A program made the position numbers and the translations under genes. Of a stretch of 64,000 nucleotides of DNA, positions 19,475 to 30,966 are shown in pieces. Below the pieces are notes generated by a model that was not told the DNA's origin, searched no databases, and worked only from the letters and a program-made list of their open reading frames with translations. The stretch is taken from contig NC_018216.1 of the NCBI RefSeq assembly GCF_000219625.1, forward strand, positions 620,001 through 684,000, given 5' to 3'. Each line of letters begins with the position of its first letter. Position 1 is the first letter of the stretch. The DNA comes from Zymoseptoria tritici IPO323 (lineage: Eukaryota; Ascomycota; Dothideomycetes; Mycosphaerellales; Mycosphaerellaceae).

Positions 19475-22400
19475 CTACATGTATAGAGACGCAGTAGCAC
19501 AGATGTCTCTCTTGATTAGCTCCTGGCAAGTCTGCATCTTGGTGAATAGCGTAGGATCACCAATGATCCGCGCCGCATTCTTCACCTCTCTGCAGGTCTC
19601 ATCCAATCTCGTGATGACCCTGACGATCGTGCCCTCCAACACATCTGTCAAGTCTGTGATCTTGCTGAAAGGCATCCCGCGCGCCCACTCGTACACCACT
19701 TCCACCAGGCCGAAACGGGGGCGACTGACGAAATCGTTCGAGTCGTCTGCTGAGAGGATGACTTGGTGTAGTGTCTGGTAATGATTCACTTTCTCTGAGA
19801 TCTTGACGATTGTCTCCATGCCCTTTTCAAGCGCAGGGGTGATGTTGGGCGTGATGTCGGTCTTCTCCTGAAAGACAAAGGATGACAGGAGGGCGACGAT
19901 CTCCTCAGGCTCATAATCGGCGAGGACGTTCTCCAAGACCAGTTCAGTCAGTACAAGTTCGTCCGCGGAGTGAATCTCGCAGGCCACTTTGCCTTTGAGC
20001 TCAACTCGTGTTTGGTCGTCGATGAATCCGAGATCCTTCAACACACAGATTCGCTGCTCGTAATCGGGTAGAAGCTGCAGATTCTGGTCTGACATGAGTT
20101 GTCGGATAGAATCGATCTTGTCGCGAATAACCCACTGATCGTGCGCCATGGCAAAATGCTTCGGAAACTCGGGACAATGGATGCATTCCTTTTCTTGCGC
20201 CGTTGTGGCAAGCTTTCTCCGCTCATCCATCAGACCACGAATGTTCATGTCCTTCAGGTACTTGTAGTAATCGAGCTCTGTCCACGAAGATGATGTCCAT
20301 GACTGACATGTTGCGAGCAGCTCGGACTTGACATGGGTCAACGCCTCTGGATCTCTCTGAAGCACAGCATTGAGATCCATCGATACGTGTGTGCCGGTCA
20401 GAGCCTCAATACTGTCTAGAGGGATCGTAGTGTTCCTCAACTGCATCTCCTTGTCGTTCTGAGGCAATGGCACAAAGCGCCTGCGGAATCGAGGCAAGTA
20501 GGGAAGGAAGTCAGGATCCTGTCGCTTCCTCTGGTTCCGGTAGAGAATTTCTAAGATCTGAACGGTCGGCGGCGAGGCTTTGCTGGCGCCCTCTCGGAGA
20601 AGTACACCTGCTGTTCGTGCATTGTTCTTCCCTCTGAAAACGATGATCCGCTTGGGCTGAAACATCCTTCGTCCCACCGGAGTAGAGAGCATCGCGAGAT
20701 GAAGGTCAGCCGTCAGTCGTTGATAATTGACACTGGCTTCCTGACACGCATCGATGTCCTTGTCGCACGTATTGCAAGACTCACGCGTGACCTTTGCTAG
20801 ATCTGCCTCAGAAAGCTTGATCTGCTTCTCGTGCTCGGGTAGCAATGCTTGGGTGGCGTTCTCAGAGAAAGATCGCTTGATCATCTCTTCTATCTTGAGA
20901 GCTTCCACTCGCAACAGATTTAGTATCATGTTATACGTGAGTCTGAATTGTGAGCGGAGCTTGGTGGGGTCGCCGAGCATCATCTGCCGCAGACGGCCTG
21001 CCGGCGGCGCCTCATCGCCGCCAGGCGTCACGATGATGACGGAACCAACAGTGTCCAGACCTCTTCGACCAGCTCGACCAGCCATCTGAGTGTACTCGCC
21101 TGGAAGAAGGTCTCGGAAAGACTTGTTGTCGTACTTGCGGAAGCCAGAGAATACGACTGTCCTTGTCGGCAAGTTGAGACCCATGGCAAATGTCTCCGTG
21201 GCGAACAAGACCTTGACCAGTGTCTTGGCGAAGAGGATCTCCACGCACTCCTTGACGATCGGGAGCAGACCTCCATGGTGCACTGCAATACCTCTGCTGA
21301 GCAATTCTCGAAGACGTCGAATTTGCGGCAATTGTCGGTCGTCGGGTTTGAGTCGAGCCAATGACTTCTCCAGAATCATATGAATAGCGCTCTTCTCCGT
21401 GGCAGTGCAGAAGTCCAAATTCGACAGGGCATCGGCATTTTCCTCGCACCTCTTCTTCGAGAAGACGAATATGCAGCACGGCAGAAGCTCTTCTTTCCGT
21501 AAATGCTGCACGAGGTGGACCCAGATGTTGCGGTCTTGCGCAGCAGTAGTCCGGCCACCTCCGCGACCAGTGCGTGCAATGTTCCCCTGACCGCGGGTTG
21601 CTGGCTGACCACGTCCTCGCTGCTGAGGCCCGCCTCGTTGGTTGCCACCGCCACGTTGCTGACCACCACGAGGGGCTTGACCACGGCCACCTCTACCTCC
21701 ACGACCTACTGCTGCTGCCGTATCTTCTTTCTCTTTGGCCTTTTGTTCCGCCGCAAGGATCTTGTCCTTTCCGCTCATGGCATCGTTGGCGTCCTTCCAG
21801 CCTTTCTCGATAAAGTGCTTGGTCGAGTCCACAATCTTAAACATCTTCTTGTCGGCCCACAGATAATGCTCGAGTGGTACAGGACGCTTCGGCGTTGAGA
21901 TGACGTAGATATCTTTCTGCTTCGTTCGGCCTACCCATGAGGCGAACTCGTACGTATTCGGTACAGTAGCAGACAGCATGATCAACGTCACGTGCTCCGG
22001 CAGCATAATTATGACTTCCTCCCAGACCACACCGCGTTCAGAATCATTGACATAGTGCACCTCGTCAAATATGACGAACTCGACATCGCGAATGAGATCG
22101 GCTCCACGGTACAGCATGCTGCGCAGAATCTCGGTGGTCATGATGAGACAGCTGGCCTCCGGACGGATCTGGACATCTCCTGTCAAGATACCAACATCAT
22201 CAAACTCGGTCCTGAAATCGCGGAACTTCTGATTACTCAGTGCCTTGATCGGAGATGTGTAGATGGCTTTCGTCATGTGCTTTGCAGCCAATGCGATGGC
22301 GTACTCAGCAACAACGGTCTTGCCGGCAGAGGTGTGAGCTGCAACAAAGACTGAATCGCCATTCTCGAGATGATAGACAGCCTCTTTTTGAAAAGTATCC

Positions 22401-23332
22401 AACTCGAACGGCCAGTCTCTAGCCATCTCAGGCACAAGTTCTCGAAAATTGGTGATATCGCGATTGACATCCACCATGTGAGCTCGTTCTCGACCGCCGA
22501 ACTTGTTACGTCCTGCGGCAAGAGTTCCATGCGGGGCCAGTGCTGGATACTCTACAGGCAAGAGAGCATCGAGTTCCTCGTCGCCATCTTCGCCGGTGTC
22601 CTCGTCCTCATCGTCCTCGTCCTTGGGCAAAGGCACGCCTTCCGTGGCATTTTCAGGCAAGTCTGATTCTTCTTCCAGGATTTTCTCAACCTCCTTGGCC
22701 GTGTCCTCTTGCTTCGGCTTTTCACTGGCACGAAGTCCACGGCGGAATCCGGGCGGAACCGTCAGCAGCCCGCCTTCTGAAGTGAAATTGATGATCCGGT
22801 TGAGCTTGTCGGTCTTGGTCGAGCCATCAAGCTGGTTCTGCTGGAGAAGCTCATCCTCGTATGCTGCTGTCGCCTCAACCGCGTCAAGGCCGCCAGGCGC
22901 AAAAGGATAGAAACCCGCGGCTCCACGAACGAAATCGGCTCTGTTCGCAGGCTTTCTGAGAAGTGAGGTCGAATTCTTCGCGGTAGCACTGTTTGCTGGT
23001 ACAGTCACTTCTTTGTAGCCCGTCACTCGTCCTTCCAGACCCTCTCGCGTAAATCGGATGATGGTTCGAGTCTGGGTTGGTCCGATCGCAAAGAGCTCAT
23101 TGTAGTTTGTTGGCGCTTCCCATCTCTGCTGCAGCCTGTCTAGCCATTCTGGACTGAATGACGTTGAAGGTGTCAGAAATGTCTTTTCCAGCTCGCTTTT
23201 GACTTCTTCTAATGATTTCCGGATGCGCTTGCGAGGCCTCGTCTGATCCAAAACGTCATCGAGCTCCCCATCAAACTGGTCGGTGTACAGATCAAGCTTC
23301 TCAAGCGCTGATGGCAAAGTGTCCGCCATCAT
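19475..23332 (-). CDS. SKI2: Ski2 RNA helicase of the SKI complex
   Basis: One exon, 1285 residues, matching the usual 1250-1300. Residues 1-310 form the Ski2 N-terminal arm, with an acidic Asp/Glu segment about 245-260. The helicase core begins at PFELDTFQKEAVYHLENG and has Walker A AHTSAGKT, the DEVH box (FDEVHYVND), SATVPN, and QMAGRAGRRGLD (motif VI). An arch insertion is interrupted by an Arg-Gly-rich stretch near residues 545-590. The C-terminus matches the DSHCT domain (RFGLVEVVYEWARGMPF). With Ski3 and Ski8 it feeds RNA to the cytoplasmic exosome for 3'-to-5' mRNA decay. The longer sequence before the core and the absence of Mtr4 features favour Ski2 over Mtr4. Confidence 0.94.
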   Translation of the reverse strand: MMADTLPSALEKLDLYTDQFDGELDDVLDQTRPRKRIRKSLEEVKSELEKTFLTPSTSFSPEWLDRLQQRWEAPTNYNELFAIGPTQTRTIIRFTREGLEGRVTGYKEVTVPANSATAKNSTSLLRKPANRADFVRGAAGFYPFAPGGLDAVEATAAYEDELLQQNQLDGSTKTDKLNRIINFTSEGGLLTVPPGFRRGLRASEKPKQEDTAKEVEKILEEESDLPENATEGVPLPKDEDDEDEDTGEDGDEELDALLPVEYPALAPHGTLAAGRNKFGGRERAHMVDVNRDITNFRELVPEMARDWPFELDTFQKEAVYHLENGDSVFVAAHTSAGKTVVAEYAIALAAKHMTKAIYTSPIKALSNQKFRDFRTEFDDVGILTGDVQIRPEASCLIMTTEILRSMLYRGADLIRDVEFVIFDEVHYVNDSERGVVWEEVIIMLPEHVTLIMLSATVPNTYEFASWVGRTKQKDIYVISTPKRPVPLEHYLWADKKMFKIVDSTKHFIEKGWKDANDAMSGKDKILAAEQKAKEKEDTAAAVGRGGRGGRGQAPRGGQQRGGGNQRGGPQQRGRGQPATRGQGNIARTGRGGGRTTAAQDRNIWVHLVQHLRKEELLPCCIFVFSKKRCEENADALSNLDFCTATEKSAIHMILEKSLARLKPDDRQLPQIRRLRELLSRGIAVHHGGLLPIVKECVEILFAKTLVKVLFATETFAMGLNLPTRTVVFSGFRKYDNKSFRDLLPGEYTQMAGRAGRRGLDTVGSVIIVTPGGDEAPPAGRLRQMMLGDPTKLRSQFRLTYNMILNLLRVEALKIEEMIKRSFSENATQALLPEHEKQIKLSEADLAKVTRESCNTCDKDIDACQEASVNYQRLTADLHLAMLSTPVGRRMFQPKRIIVFRGKNNARTAGVLLREGASKASPPTVQILEILYRNQRKRQDPDFLPYLPRFRRRFVPLPQNDKEMQLRNTTIPLDSIEALTGTHVSMDLNAVLQRDPEALTHVKSELLATCQSWTSSSWTELDYYKYLKDMNIRGLMDERRKLATTAQEKECIHCPEFPKHFAMAHDQWVIRDKIDSIRQLMSDQNLQLLPDYEQRICVLKDLGFIDDQTRVELKGKVACEIHSADELVLTELVLENVLADYEPEEIVALLSSFVFQEKTDITPNITPALEKGMETIVKISEKVNHYQTLHQVILSADDSNDFVSRPRFGLVEVVYEWARGMPFSKITDLTDVLEGTIVRVITRLDETCREVKNAARIIGDPTLFTKMQTCQELIKRDICATASLYM

Positions 23333-23642
23333 TGACAGTCTGAGGCGTGTTCTGTGTCGACGCCGAACGGTGACGTTCTGTTTGTGCCTTCGTAAAGAGG
23401 GTGGAGTTCAAGCTTCGCGGGTGGGCTTGAGAATCAGGCATCAAGGCATCACAAAAAGCGAGAGCTGAGGAAGGAGACAGATCTTCTCGACACTCTTCCC
23501 TTTCTACACACTCTTGACAACCTTACCCGAGCCTCGACTCTGGATTCAGCTCCGACATGAGTCGCGAACCAACAGTGACGAGACATGCGACAACAGGGCT
23601 CAAAGGTCACTGATTACGCCCGATGATGGACAGCTACGGGAG
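23333..23642. other. Intergenic, SKI2 upstream
   Basis: About 310 bases between SKI2 and the SDR stop. Nothing recognisable. Confidence 0.5.
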
Positions 23643-24508
23643 CTACTTCAGCCCTCCAGAGAGCAAAATGCTCTGCCCAGTCATATATCCAGTCTTACAC
23701 AACATAGTTACCACATTCGCACACTCCTGCGTAGAACCCGACCTGCCCACCGGAATGTTGCTCACATCGCCTGGCGTACCCTTCAAGAACGCCTCATCAG
23801 GAATCATACCCGTACCGGTGATCATTGCCGGCGCAACATCATTGCAGGTAATGCCATCCTTGGCTAGCTTGATCGCCAGGTTCTTCGACAAACCTTGCAC
23901 GCCCGCCTTGGACGCGGAATAGTGGCAGCCATTGATCGAGGTGCCTCCTGCGGCGATGCTACTGATGTATACGATGCGGCCCCATTTCTTCTCGATCATG
24001 TGGGAGACGGCGAGCTTGGTGAGGATAAAACTTGCTCGGAGGTTGACCTGTGAAAATGCTCAGTACACTCATATTTAGCAGATGGAAATACGGAGACCAA
24101 CGTTGATGGTGTAGTCCCATTCCCCTATGTCAATCTCGAGAATATTCGACGTGCGTTTTCCGTAGCCGGCATTCGCGATCAAGATATCCGGACCGTGACC
24201 ATGCTCGGTTCTGATCTCGTCAAAGAGTCTGTTCAGATCGCCATCGGACGCCATGTCGGCCTTATGTGCGGTGAGTTTCCTTCCATTGTCGCTAGCTTTC
24301 AGCTCATCGATGAGCTGATCTACCGAGGCTTTGTTCGAGGAGTACGTCAACGCGAGAGAAGCACCGTGTACGAACAGATCGCGAGCACATGCAGCTCCAA
24401 TACTGTCAAGGAAGTGAGCATTGATCGTAAAGCAGATGAGTCGCCTTACCCTCCTGATGCACCTGTTACGAGAGCCAGCCGGCCCGAGATCTCGTTGTCT
24501 AATGGCAT
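23643..24508 (-). CDS. Short-chain dehydrogenase/reductase, FabG-like
   Basis: Three exons: 24508-24450, 24402-24102 and 24047-23643 (introns 47 and 54 nt); 254 residues. It is a complete classical SDR: cofactor motif TGASGGIG at 15-22, NAG in IANAGYG, catalytic Ser about 150 (YISS), and the YxxxK pair Tyr163/Lys167 (HYSASKAG). The second donor, GTTGGT, is a weak form, but the frame and the strong CACAG acceptor require it. It most resembles 3-oxoacyl-ACP reductase-like enzymes that reduce ketones or oxidise alcohols with NAD(P)H. The substrate is unknown. The next gene on the same strand is a small-anion permease, which might supply a related substrate, but that is only proximity. Confidence 0.87.
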
Positions 24509-24895
24509 GATTGGTTTTGAGTATATGGTTCCACTTTGGATGCTTTGCCAAACGCAACACAGTGTTATCAGATTGGGTCCGATTGGTATTTCTCGGCAAG
24601 CGAAGATGTTGTGGAAGAGGAAGGCACGAAGGGAATGTACTTCAGTAACCCTAAGAGGTTGGAGCTCGGGCTTCGGCACGATTTGGGCCGAGTTTGTCGA
24701 GCTGGTGAAGGAGTCCAGAACAGAGCAGACTTTGAAGACATCCCAGACTTAATGCTTCGATTGCAATGGCACTCATACGGAGGGATGGAATCATGACAAT
24801 TCACAGCGAATGAGATGGGTGGCGAAGTCGACGCAAAAACGCATATCTCAACGCAACCAGCGAGCTTTCAATAGCGCAGCCGCTCCAGACAAAAC
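24509..24895. other. Intergenic between SDR and MFS permease
   Basis: SDR upstream region; no gene seen. Confidence 0.5.
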
Positions 24896-26600
24896 CTAGG
24901 TGGTGAACATGTACCGCGGATTCTCATCGCCCATGGCCAAAATTTCCTCCTCCGTCTTGCCTTCCATCAAGTGATCGCGCTTCCCAAGAGCGCGCTGTTT
25001 ATTCTCCCAATTGAGATACAGAGACAGCGAAGCGAACGTTATGGCACCGAGCCCCACCAACGAGAGATTGACGGCATGGCCTTGAGTGAAGTATGGCTTA
25101 TCATTAGTCGGGTAGAGGAAGGGAGCGACCACACCGGCAATGTTGCCCAGCATGATTTGCGTGGCGGAGGCTGTGGTCCGTTTTCCATAGCGAGGATTGT
25201 TGGTGTCTGTGAGAGATGAAAGTCAGCACACTGTCAACATGGATCGACGATTTTCAACGCACTTACTCAACCACGCAATGTTCAGTCCGAGAGTGATGTA
25301 GATGCCCGCGGCAACGAGAAAGCAGCCGAAATATAGCACACCGGGTGGCCCTCGAGAAAGCAGGGTAGCATAACCTGCAGCACTAACACAGCCCATTACC
25401 GCGGCGATGGGACCACGCATCTGCTTCCAGTCGCTAACCCAAGCGAGACAGATGTAGACGATGGCGCCGGTAGCATAGCAGGGCATTGTCAACAGTTGGG
25501 TAGTGGCGCGACCGGCTTCTGGCATGATCTGTTGGATAATGGTGGGCAAGAAGGTCGAGTAGGTGTAAAGCATGCAAGCGTTGCAGAACTGAGCCACGGC
25601 GAAGGCGTATGTCTTCCAGTCCTTCAGAGCTTTCCGAGCATCCTCCCACTGGAAGGTCTCCATCACTCCCATTTGGGCTGCACGGCGAGCGCGGACGAGG
25701 TTGCGCTCATCTTCGTTGAGATAGTAGGCAGTATCGGGCTCGTCCGCGAGGACGAACCAAGCGGTGACGCCGACGGCAATAGTCGGGATGCCTTCGAGGA
25801 TGTATATCCAGCGCCAGCCGCTGTAACCACCCACTCCATCCATGTGGCCGATACCGTACGCTAGGAGACCTCCAACGGATCCGGCAATAGCAGCAGAGAC
25901 GAAGAGAAATGCAGTGCGGAGAGCGAGCTCCTGTTTGGTGTAGAAGAAAGTCAAGTAGACGACCATTCCTGGGAAGAGACCTATGTCCAGATGCCGTCAG
26001 TGCTGATCTCGTTGTGATAATGGGCGAAAGCACATACCCGCCTCGGTGATACCAAGAAGCAGTCGACAGACGATCAAGCCCGCGTACGAGTGGACGAGTC
26101 CGCTGAAGGTGGCGACAAATCCCCATGCAATCGTGATGCTTGGTATCCAGCGAGATGGACGAACGTAGTGCTTCATGATCCAGTTACTTGGAAGCTCGCC
26201 CAAGACATATGTGACGAACAGGATGGAAACAGCAATTTGGAACATGCTGCCCTCCATGCCGAGCTCCTTTTCCAGGCCATACAAGCGAGCGTTCCCAATA
26301 TTGACTCTGGCTCAATGTCAGCGTTCTCGCATAATTTGAACAAGAATTGATGTACCGATCGATGAAGCTCATCAAGTAGAGGCCCATCACCATAGGGATG
26401 ACATGCTTGTCAATCTTCCAAACAAGAGCCTTCTCCGCGACTGGATCGATGGCGGCTTGGAGTCTGTCGATACCTCTCTCGACGAGGGTGTTGTCGGGGG
26501 TTTTCTGCTCCTCTGTCTGGTAGATGCCAGCCTTCTCTCGAGTAGGAGTAACATTTCCTGAGCTGGACTCGACAACGATGTGAGCGGTATGAGCACCCAT
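24896..26600 (-). CDS. MFS permease, allantoate/nicotinate (Dal5/Tna1) type
   Basis: Four exons: 26600-26356, 26306-26038, 25980-25267 and 25206-24896 (introns 49, 57 and 60 nt); 512 residues. ATG 26600 is the first in-frame ATG. It shows the fungal anion:cation symporter pattern: MSFIDRVNIGNARLYGLEKE after helix 1, YVLGELPSNWIMKH (helix 2), RLLLGITEAGLFPGMVVYL (helix 4), then YSGWRWIYILEGI. About twelve hydrophobic helices are present. The family imports carboxylates such as allantoate, ureidosuccinate, nicotinate or biotin precursors at the plasma membrane. The exact substrate cannot be read from the sequence. Confidence 0.9.
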
Positions 26601-28131
26601 GACGAGATCTCTTGTCGATGAAATGGACAATGAGAGGACGCAATGAGAATCGCGTGATGAGAGGATGAGAGATATACAGTCTTACCACATGTTCTCATAT
26701 CCATGGGGCAACCGCCAGGTCGAGATGCCTGGGTGTGACCAGCATGATAGCGAAACTCAGCCCCATAGGGCAAAGTCTCCCGGCTATTGCTCACGAGCCA
26801 GGTGTTCCTCCATCAGTCTGCATAGTCGCAGGCGGCTCGAGTTCGCTCATGTGGACAGGACAGCGACCGAATGAACTGCCGCGTAGGGTCTTTGCTGCAT
26901 GCTGCGGCGCTCCCAACCTTCCAAGACGCAGCACGGAACAACTCCAACATTGTCGCGTCTTGGACGACTAGGTTAGTTCTACAAGAGCTTCATCCAGCAT
27001 CCTAGTCTCGGCTCGATGTCGGCAAATATAGTATGACCGAAAGATTATGGCGACGGCTTCTCGCGGAAAGCCAGGTAAGGTATGTTGCCATATCGAAGGC
27101 GCAGCGAGCAGTTTGATGAAGGGGTGGTAAGCTGATGGAGGAAGCATCCGTCAAGTCGTAAATAGAGATCTTCGTCATTTAGTTCTAAAGCCTAAGGCCG
27201 CAACAATCCGACTAGGCGAACTTTGCATACCTCCTCCATCACCGACCGTTCTTACTTGAGATAACTACACACAACAACATGCATCATCTCTCTAGGTCGA
27301 ATATCTCGAATCCGAGAAATTTCGATGCACAGGCCTGGACTTGTGCTTGTACCAAGATGGGACGAGCTGACAATATCAGCAAGACCAGTTGTCGGCCTGC
27401 TCTTGGACCTGGGAGACTTCTTCGTACCTCTTTTCTTCCGCTCAAGTCGCACGCACCAAGCCATTCATGTGTGATTGCTCCGGTGAACTTCAAGCGATGA
27501 CGAGTCGAAGATGTATCATCGATACGGCCTCTTTGCTGTCGCAGTACGGATTTGCGATGGTAGAACTTCTCAATCCTCCATGCAACATTCGCCGCACGAC
27601 TCCCGCTCGCTTGGCTTGGAATGTGCAGTCTGAGCTGGGGTACGGAAATATCCAGTGCTCAAGAACGCCAACCTGGTCGACCGGCTGTCATTCTTGGCGA
27701 CCATCATGTCGCTCTCATAAGTGATTCGTGTCGTCAGTCGAGATGTTCGGACAGCTGGTCCACTAAAGCAGAGGTGCAAAGAGAATTCCCGTATACGGGC
27801 GGAATCGACTAGGAAGGACCCAGTGGTTCTTGACATTGTTAATCGGACTTGTGGAAAAAGCAGATGATGCTATCGCACGTATTTGGACAGCTTTACCACG
27901 AACTCAGCCTGTGCTGACCAGCCGACAGGAGACATTGTGCTTATTTCGAGATGGAATGGTCACCGAGCTGGCGACGATATGTGGTGATATATTGACCTTC
28001 TTTATCACATCCTGGAATGCCAAGGAGCAAAGACGCTTTGTCCCCCAATGTGGCACCGATTCGTGCTGATGCTCCTGTCGATTTCCAACGCCCTGCTCCC
28101 TCCGAATCAAAGACCCCATCTTGATCCTCTT
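26601..28131. other. 1.5-kb intergenic region
   Basis: Contains the MFS permease upstream region and the 3' flank of the gene at 28132. Several overlapping short frames between 27250 and 27840 have no domain and no consistent codon pattern. I see no repeat or RNA gene. Confidence 0.5.
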
Positions 28132-28923
28132 CTACTCCTGCTTCTGCCGCTTCCTCTTACGGCCCTCGTCTCCGCTTCGCGGTGCCGTCCTCTTGATCTT
28201 TCGATTGGGTACCTTCTTCATCTCGAGCTCTCCTGGAAACAGCGGTCCCTCGGCGAGTTCCGGATGATACCACACCTGTGTCGCAACCTCCAGCTCCCTG
28301 TTCCCAACCACCCTATCCTCGAATCTGACGAGCGCAAGTCTCTGCCTTCCCCCGTCCTCCGGCCGATGGACGAGAAACATGGTAAAGTTCGAGGTCAGCA
28401 TCTTGAAGGCTTGGATGATGTGATCTTCATTCATCGTGCGGACAATCGTCGGCTCGTGTGAAGCTTCGTCCTTTATCTCATAGCTGTCTGCTGCTCCGCG
28501 GAGATGGAGGAGGAGGAATATGAGATTGATCTCCTGCAGGGAGCTACTCACGGTGAAGCCAGTTGTTTGAATGACGTCCTCCGCGGCGTTGAGCTTCTGA
28601 AGGGAGCGGTATATGTCGAAGTGGAAGTGCTGCCGCGGGAGGACGGTGTCGTAGGTGGCGGAGAGCTTGTAGTCGTCTGTGAGGGTAGTCTTGGGAGATG
28701 TGCGGATGTGGATCATGTCGTAGTCTTCGGAGCCGGGGCGTTTGGACAGACGCAGGAGTTGCTTGAGGAGTGAAGCGCTAGTTGTGTGGAGGGAAGTGAG
28801 GACCCGCGAGGAGAGGCGGATAGGCGAGGTCGTGTCCGCGGAAAAGCTGGAGCGAGCCGTGAGGAGAGCATTTGAGAGGCGGTTGGTGTGGGTTGATTTC
28901 TTTGGCGGTGCATGGAGCGACAT
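28132..28923 (-). CDS. Hypothetical protein, about 263 residues
   Basis: Single open exon ending in TAG at 28132. ATG 28923 gives MSLHAPPKK and 263 residues. In-frame ATGs at 29010, 29040 and 29043 could add up to 40 residues. The first third is Ser/Thr/Leu-rich. A middle segment (LQEINLIFLLLHLR) is hydrophobic but short for a membrane helix. The C-terminus is strongly basic (KIKRTAPRS, KRKRQK), like a nuclear localisation signal. I do not recognise the family. Length and the basic tail make it a likely nuclear protein, by inference only. Confidence 0.65.
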   Translation of the reverse strand: MSLHAPPKKSTHTNRLSNALLTARSSFSADTTSPIRLSSRVLTSLHTTSASLLKQLLRLSKRPGSEDYDMIHIRTSPKTTLTDDYKLSATYDTVLPRQHFHFDIYRSLQKLNAAEDVIQTTGFTVSSSLQEINLIFLLLHLRGAADSYEIKDEASHEPTIVRTMNEDHIIQAFKMLTSNFTMFLVHRPEDGGRQRLALVRFEDRVVGNRELEVATQVWYHPELAEGPLFPGELEMKKVPNRKIKRTAPRSGDEGRKRKRQKQE

Positions 28924-29465
28924 GTTGGTGCAGCTCACAGCTTGGGTAATTTTCAATTTCGTGGAGGAATTGATGTTGTCGGATAGAGCTGAGAGCTGAT
29001 GAGAAGTCATCTGATGAGCAAGAGGGCGGAATTTTGTCATCATGAAAGTGACATTGTTTGAAGAGTGAATCAAGGTGCGTGAGCCTGCATGTGATAATTC
29101 CCATTGCCATTTTTCTGAGACCTTCTCGCAACCAGCGGCTCATTCACTCTCTTGAGGAATAATTGGCGGAGAACGCTCGCCATCGTGAATGCTTCTCCGC
29201 CTCGACATGCTCTTCTCCGCCGACTCATTCACAGAAGCTGGGTCGAATGAGTTCGATGCACAGCATGTGACGCTCTTGGCGGCCGGCAGAAGTGAATCTC
29301 GATGTCGCCAAGCCTTTATGCTCATTCACAAAGTTGTGCAAGCCTCTGGAACCTCGGCCTCCGCACCGGGACTATAGGAGCTTGCTTTTCCCACTTTCCC
29401 GCCACTTCTATCTTAAGACTTTCTGATGTCGGCCCATCGAAGATCTCCGATCTGCTGCTGATACC
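28924..29465. promoter_or_regulatory. Divergent upstream region
   Basis: Lies between the hypothetical gene (minus) and the F-box/TPR-like gene (plus). Contains repeated TTCTCCGCC-like words around 29165-29225; their meaning is unknown. Confidence 0.4.
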
Positions 29466-30701
29466 ATGTCGAGCACTCTGGCCGCTGCGCAACCCGAGCC
29501 GTCGAAATTCCTGACCGTACCCGCGGAGATTAGGGAGCTCATCTACAGAGAAATCCTCCACCCGGATGCCAATCGAGTCTACTACGAGGACGAATACACC
29601 CACTACAACTATGCGCCAGCTCTTGTACTATTCAAGTTGAACCGTCAAATTTGGCACGAATCCCGCAAGATCTTCCGCGACTTGAACGTCTTCGTTCGTG
29701 TCGAGACCCCTTGGCCAGAGGCACAAGACCATGTAGCTCTGAAAGGCCATGTGCCCATCCTGATCTCCAAGGACAAAGCCCGCAAATTTCAAGATCACAG
29801 CCTGGAAGTCGGCATCGATGCTCCAGACCACACCAACCCGGACATCGAGACGCAGTGCTTCGTCCTACTGCTCGAAGATCTCCACAAATTCACTCGTACG
29901 TGGTTCTACGCCGACCTATCTCATCCTGGCATGAACAATTACCTTCGCCTCAACCTCACGCTCCGAGATCCATACACTCCAGATTGGGAGGAGGGCCGCA
30001 TTCCTAAGTCTCTCCAACGGCGCTTACTGCTACCTTTCGGTGAAGTCAGGAATCTGAAGGATACTGTCATCTGCGGCGAGCTCAAACCCTACCGCGCCAT
30101 CGTGCAAGAACTTCGAGATCATCAAGCCGAACCCCATGTATCGCCCGAATCCTGTCTCCGCGAGTCGACCCGTCTGAAGCTCGCTGGCAATGAAGCGCTC
30201 AGAGCTGAGAATTATCAGGCCGCACTGAAACTCTACAACGAGTCCTGGTTGGCGATGCATATTGTGATCAAAGGTCGACAGCGCCATATCCACGCAGACG
30301 CCTACTTTGGGAAGATCCTCACCGAAGAGCCGTTTGTACAAAAGCATGGACAGCAGCAGAGATTGATCCTTCGCGTACAGCTGGTTGCAAATACTTGCTT
30401 GGTCTACCTCAAGCTGAAAGAGTACGAGAATTGTGTTTTCTGGGGCATGCGGACCATCAACGTGGTTCGGGAAGCAGTGGGGATTGATGAGCGAACGATG
30501 ATCTCGCCGGAAGAGGAGGCGGTGAGAGGCTTCCCGGCTGCCGACCAGATGGGCAAGATTTACTACCGCGTTGCGCTGGCTTGGAAAGAGTTGGGCGACG
30601 TGAGCGAGGCCAGGAGGCTGCTGAAGGTTGCGAGGATTTATCTGCCGAGAGATGAGAATGTCATGAGAGAGGTTGCGGCAACGGCTTTGAAGTTGGGCTA
30701 G
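29466..30701 (+). CDS. F-box-like N-terminus with C-terminal TPR-like region
   Basis: Single exon, 411 residues from ATG 29466. The N-terminus FLTVPAEIRELIYREIL is the F-box-like start (LPxEIRxxIY) seen in many fungal hypothetical proteins, followed by ALVLFKLNRQIWHESRKIF. Residues from about 235 to the end read as helical repeats of TPR type (LAGNEALRAENYQAALKLYNE, split by about 55 residues from VANTCLVYLKLKEYENCVFWG, then YYRVALAWKELGDVSEARRLLKVA). F-box-like proteins may recruit partners to SCF ubiquitin ligases, and TPRs bind peptides. The actual role is unknown. The TPR pattern resembles that of FKBP- or Hsp90-associated proteins. Confidence 0.8.
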   Translation: MSSTLAAAQPEPSKFLTVPAEIRELIYREILHPDANRVYYEDEYTHYNYAPALVLFKLNRQIWHESRKIFRDLNVFVRVETPWPEAQDHVALKGHVPILISKDKARKFQDHSLEVGIDAPDHTNPDIETQCFVLLLEDLHKFTRTWFYADLSHPGMNNYLRLNLTLRDPYTPDWEEGRIPKSLQRRLLLPFGEVRNLKDTVICGELKPYRAIVQELRDHQAEPHVSPESCLRESTRLKLAGNEALRAENYQAALKLYNESWLAMHIVIKGRQRHIHADAYFGKILTEEPFVQKHGQQQRLILRVQLVANTCLVYLKLKEYENCVFWGMRTINVVREAVGIDERTMISPEEEAVRGFPAADQMGKIYYRVALAWKELGDVSEARRLLKVARIYLPRDENVMREVAATALKLG

Positions 30702-30966
30702 ACTCAGAGACTGGAGAGCATATTGTCATGCTGAGAAAATTGTAATCGGGTGATGGATTCTGGTATGCCATGCTGCTCGTACGGTCATATGCTCCTGTGA
30801 GCCAAGCTGATCATGCGCCAGCATGTGCGTTCATGCAACGTCGTTCCGAGCTACACAGTGCTCTTGGAGTAACAGTACTCAGACTCTTCTCTTTGTCTTT
30901 ACCCCAGCGACCGCTTCTTTGTGCTGCTATGCCAATCTTACAAGGGCCCCATCGCCCACACATCTC

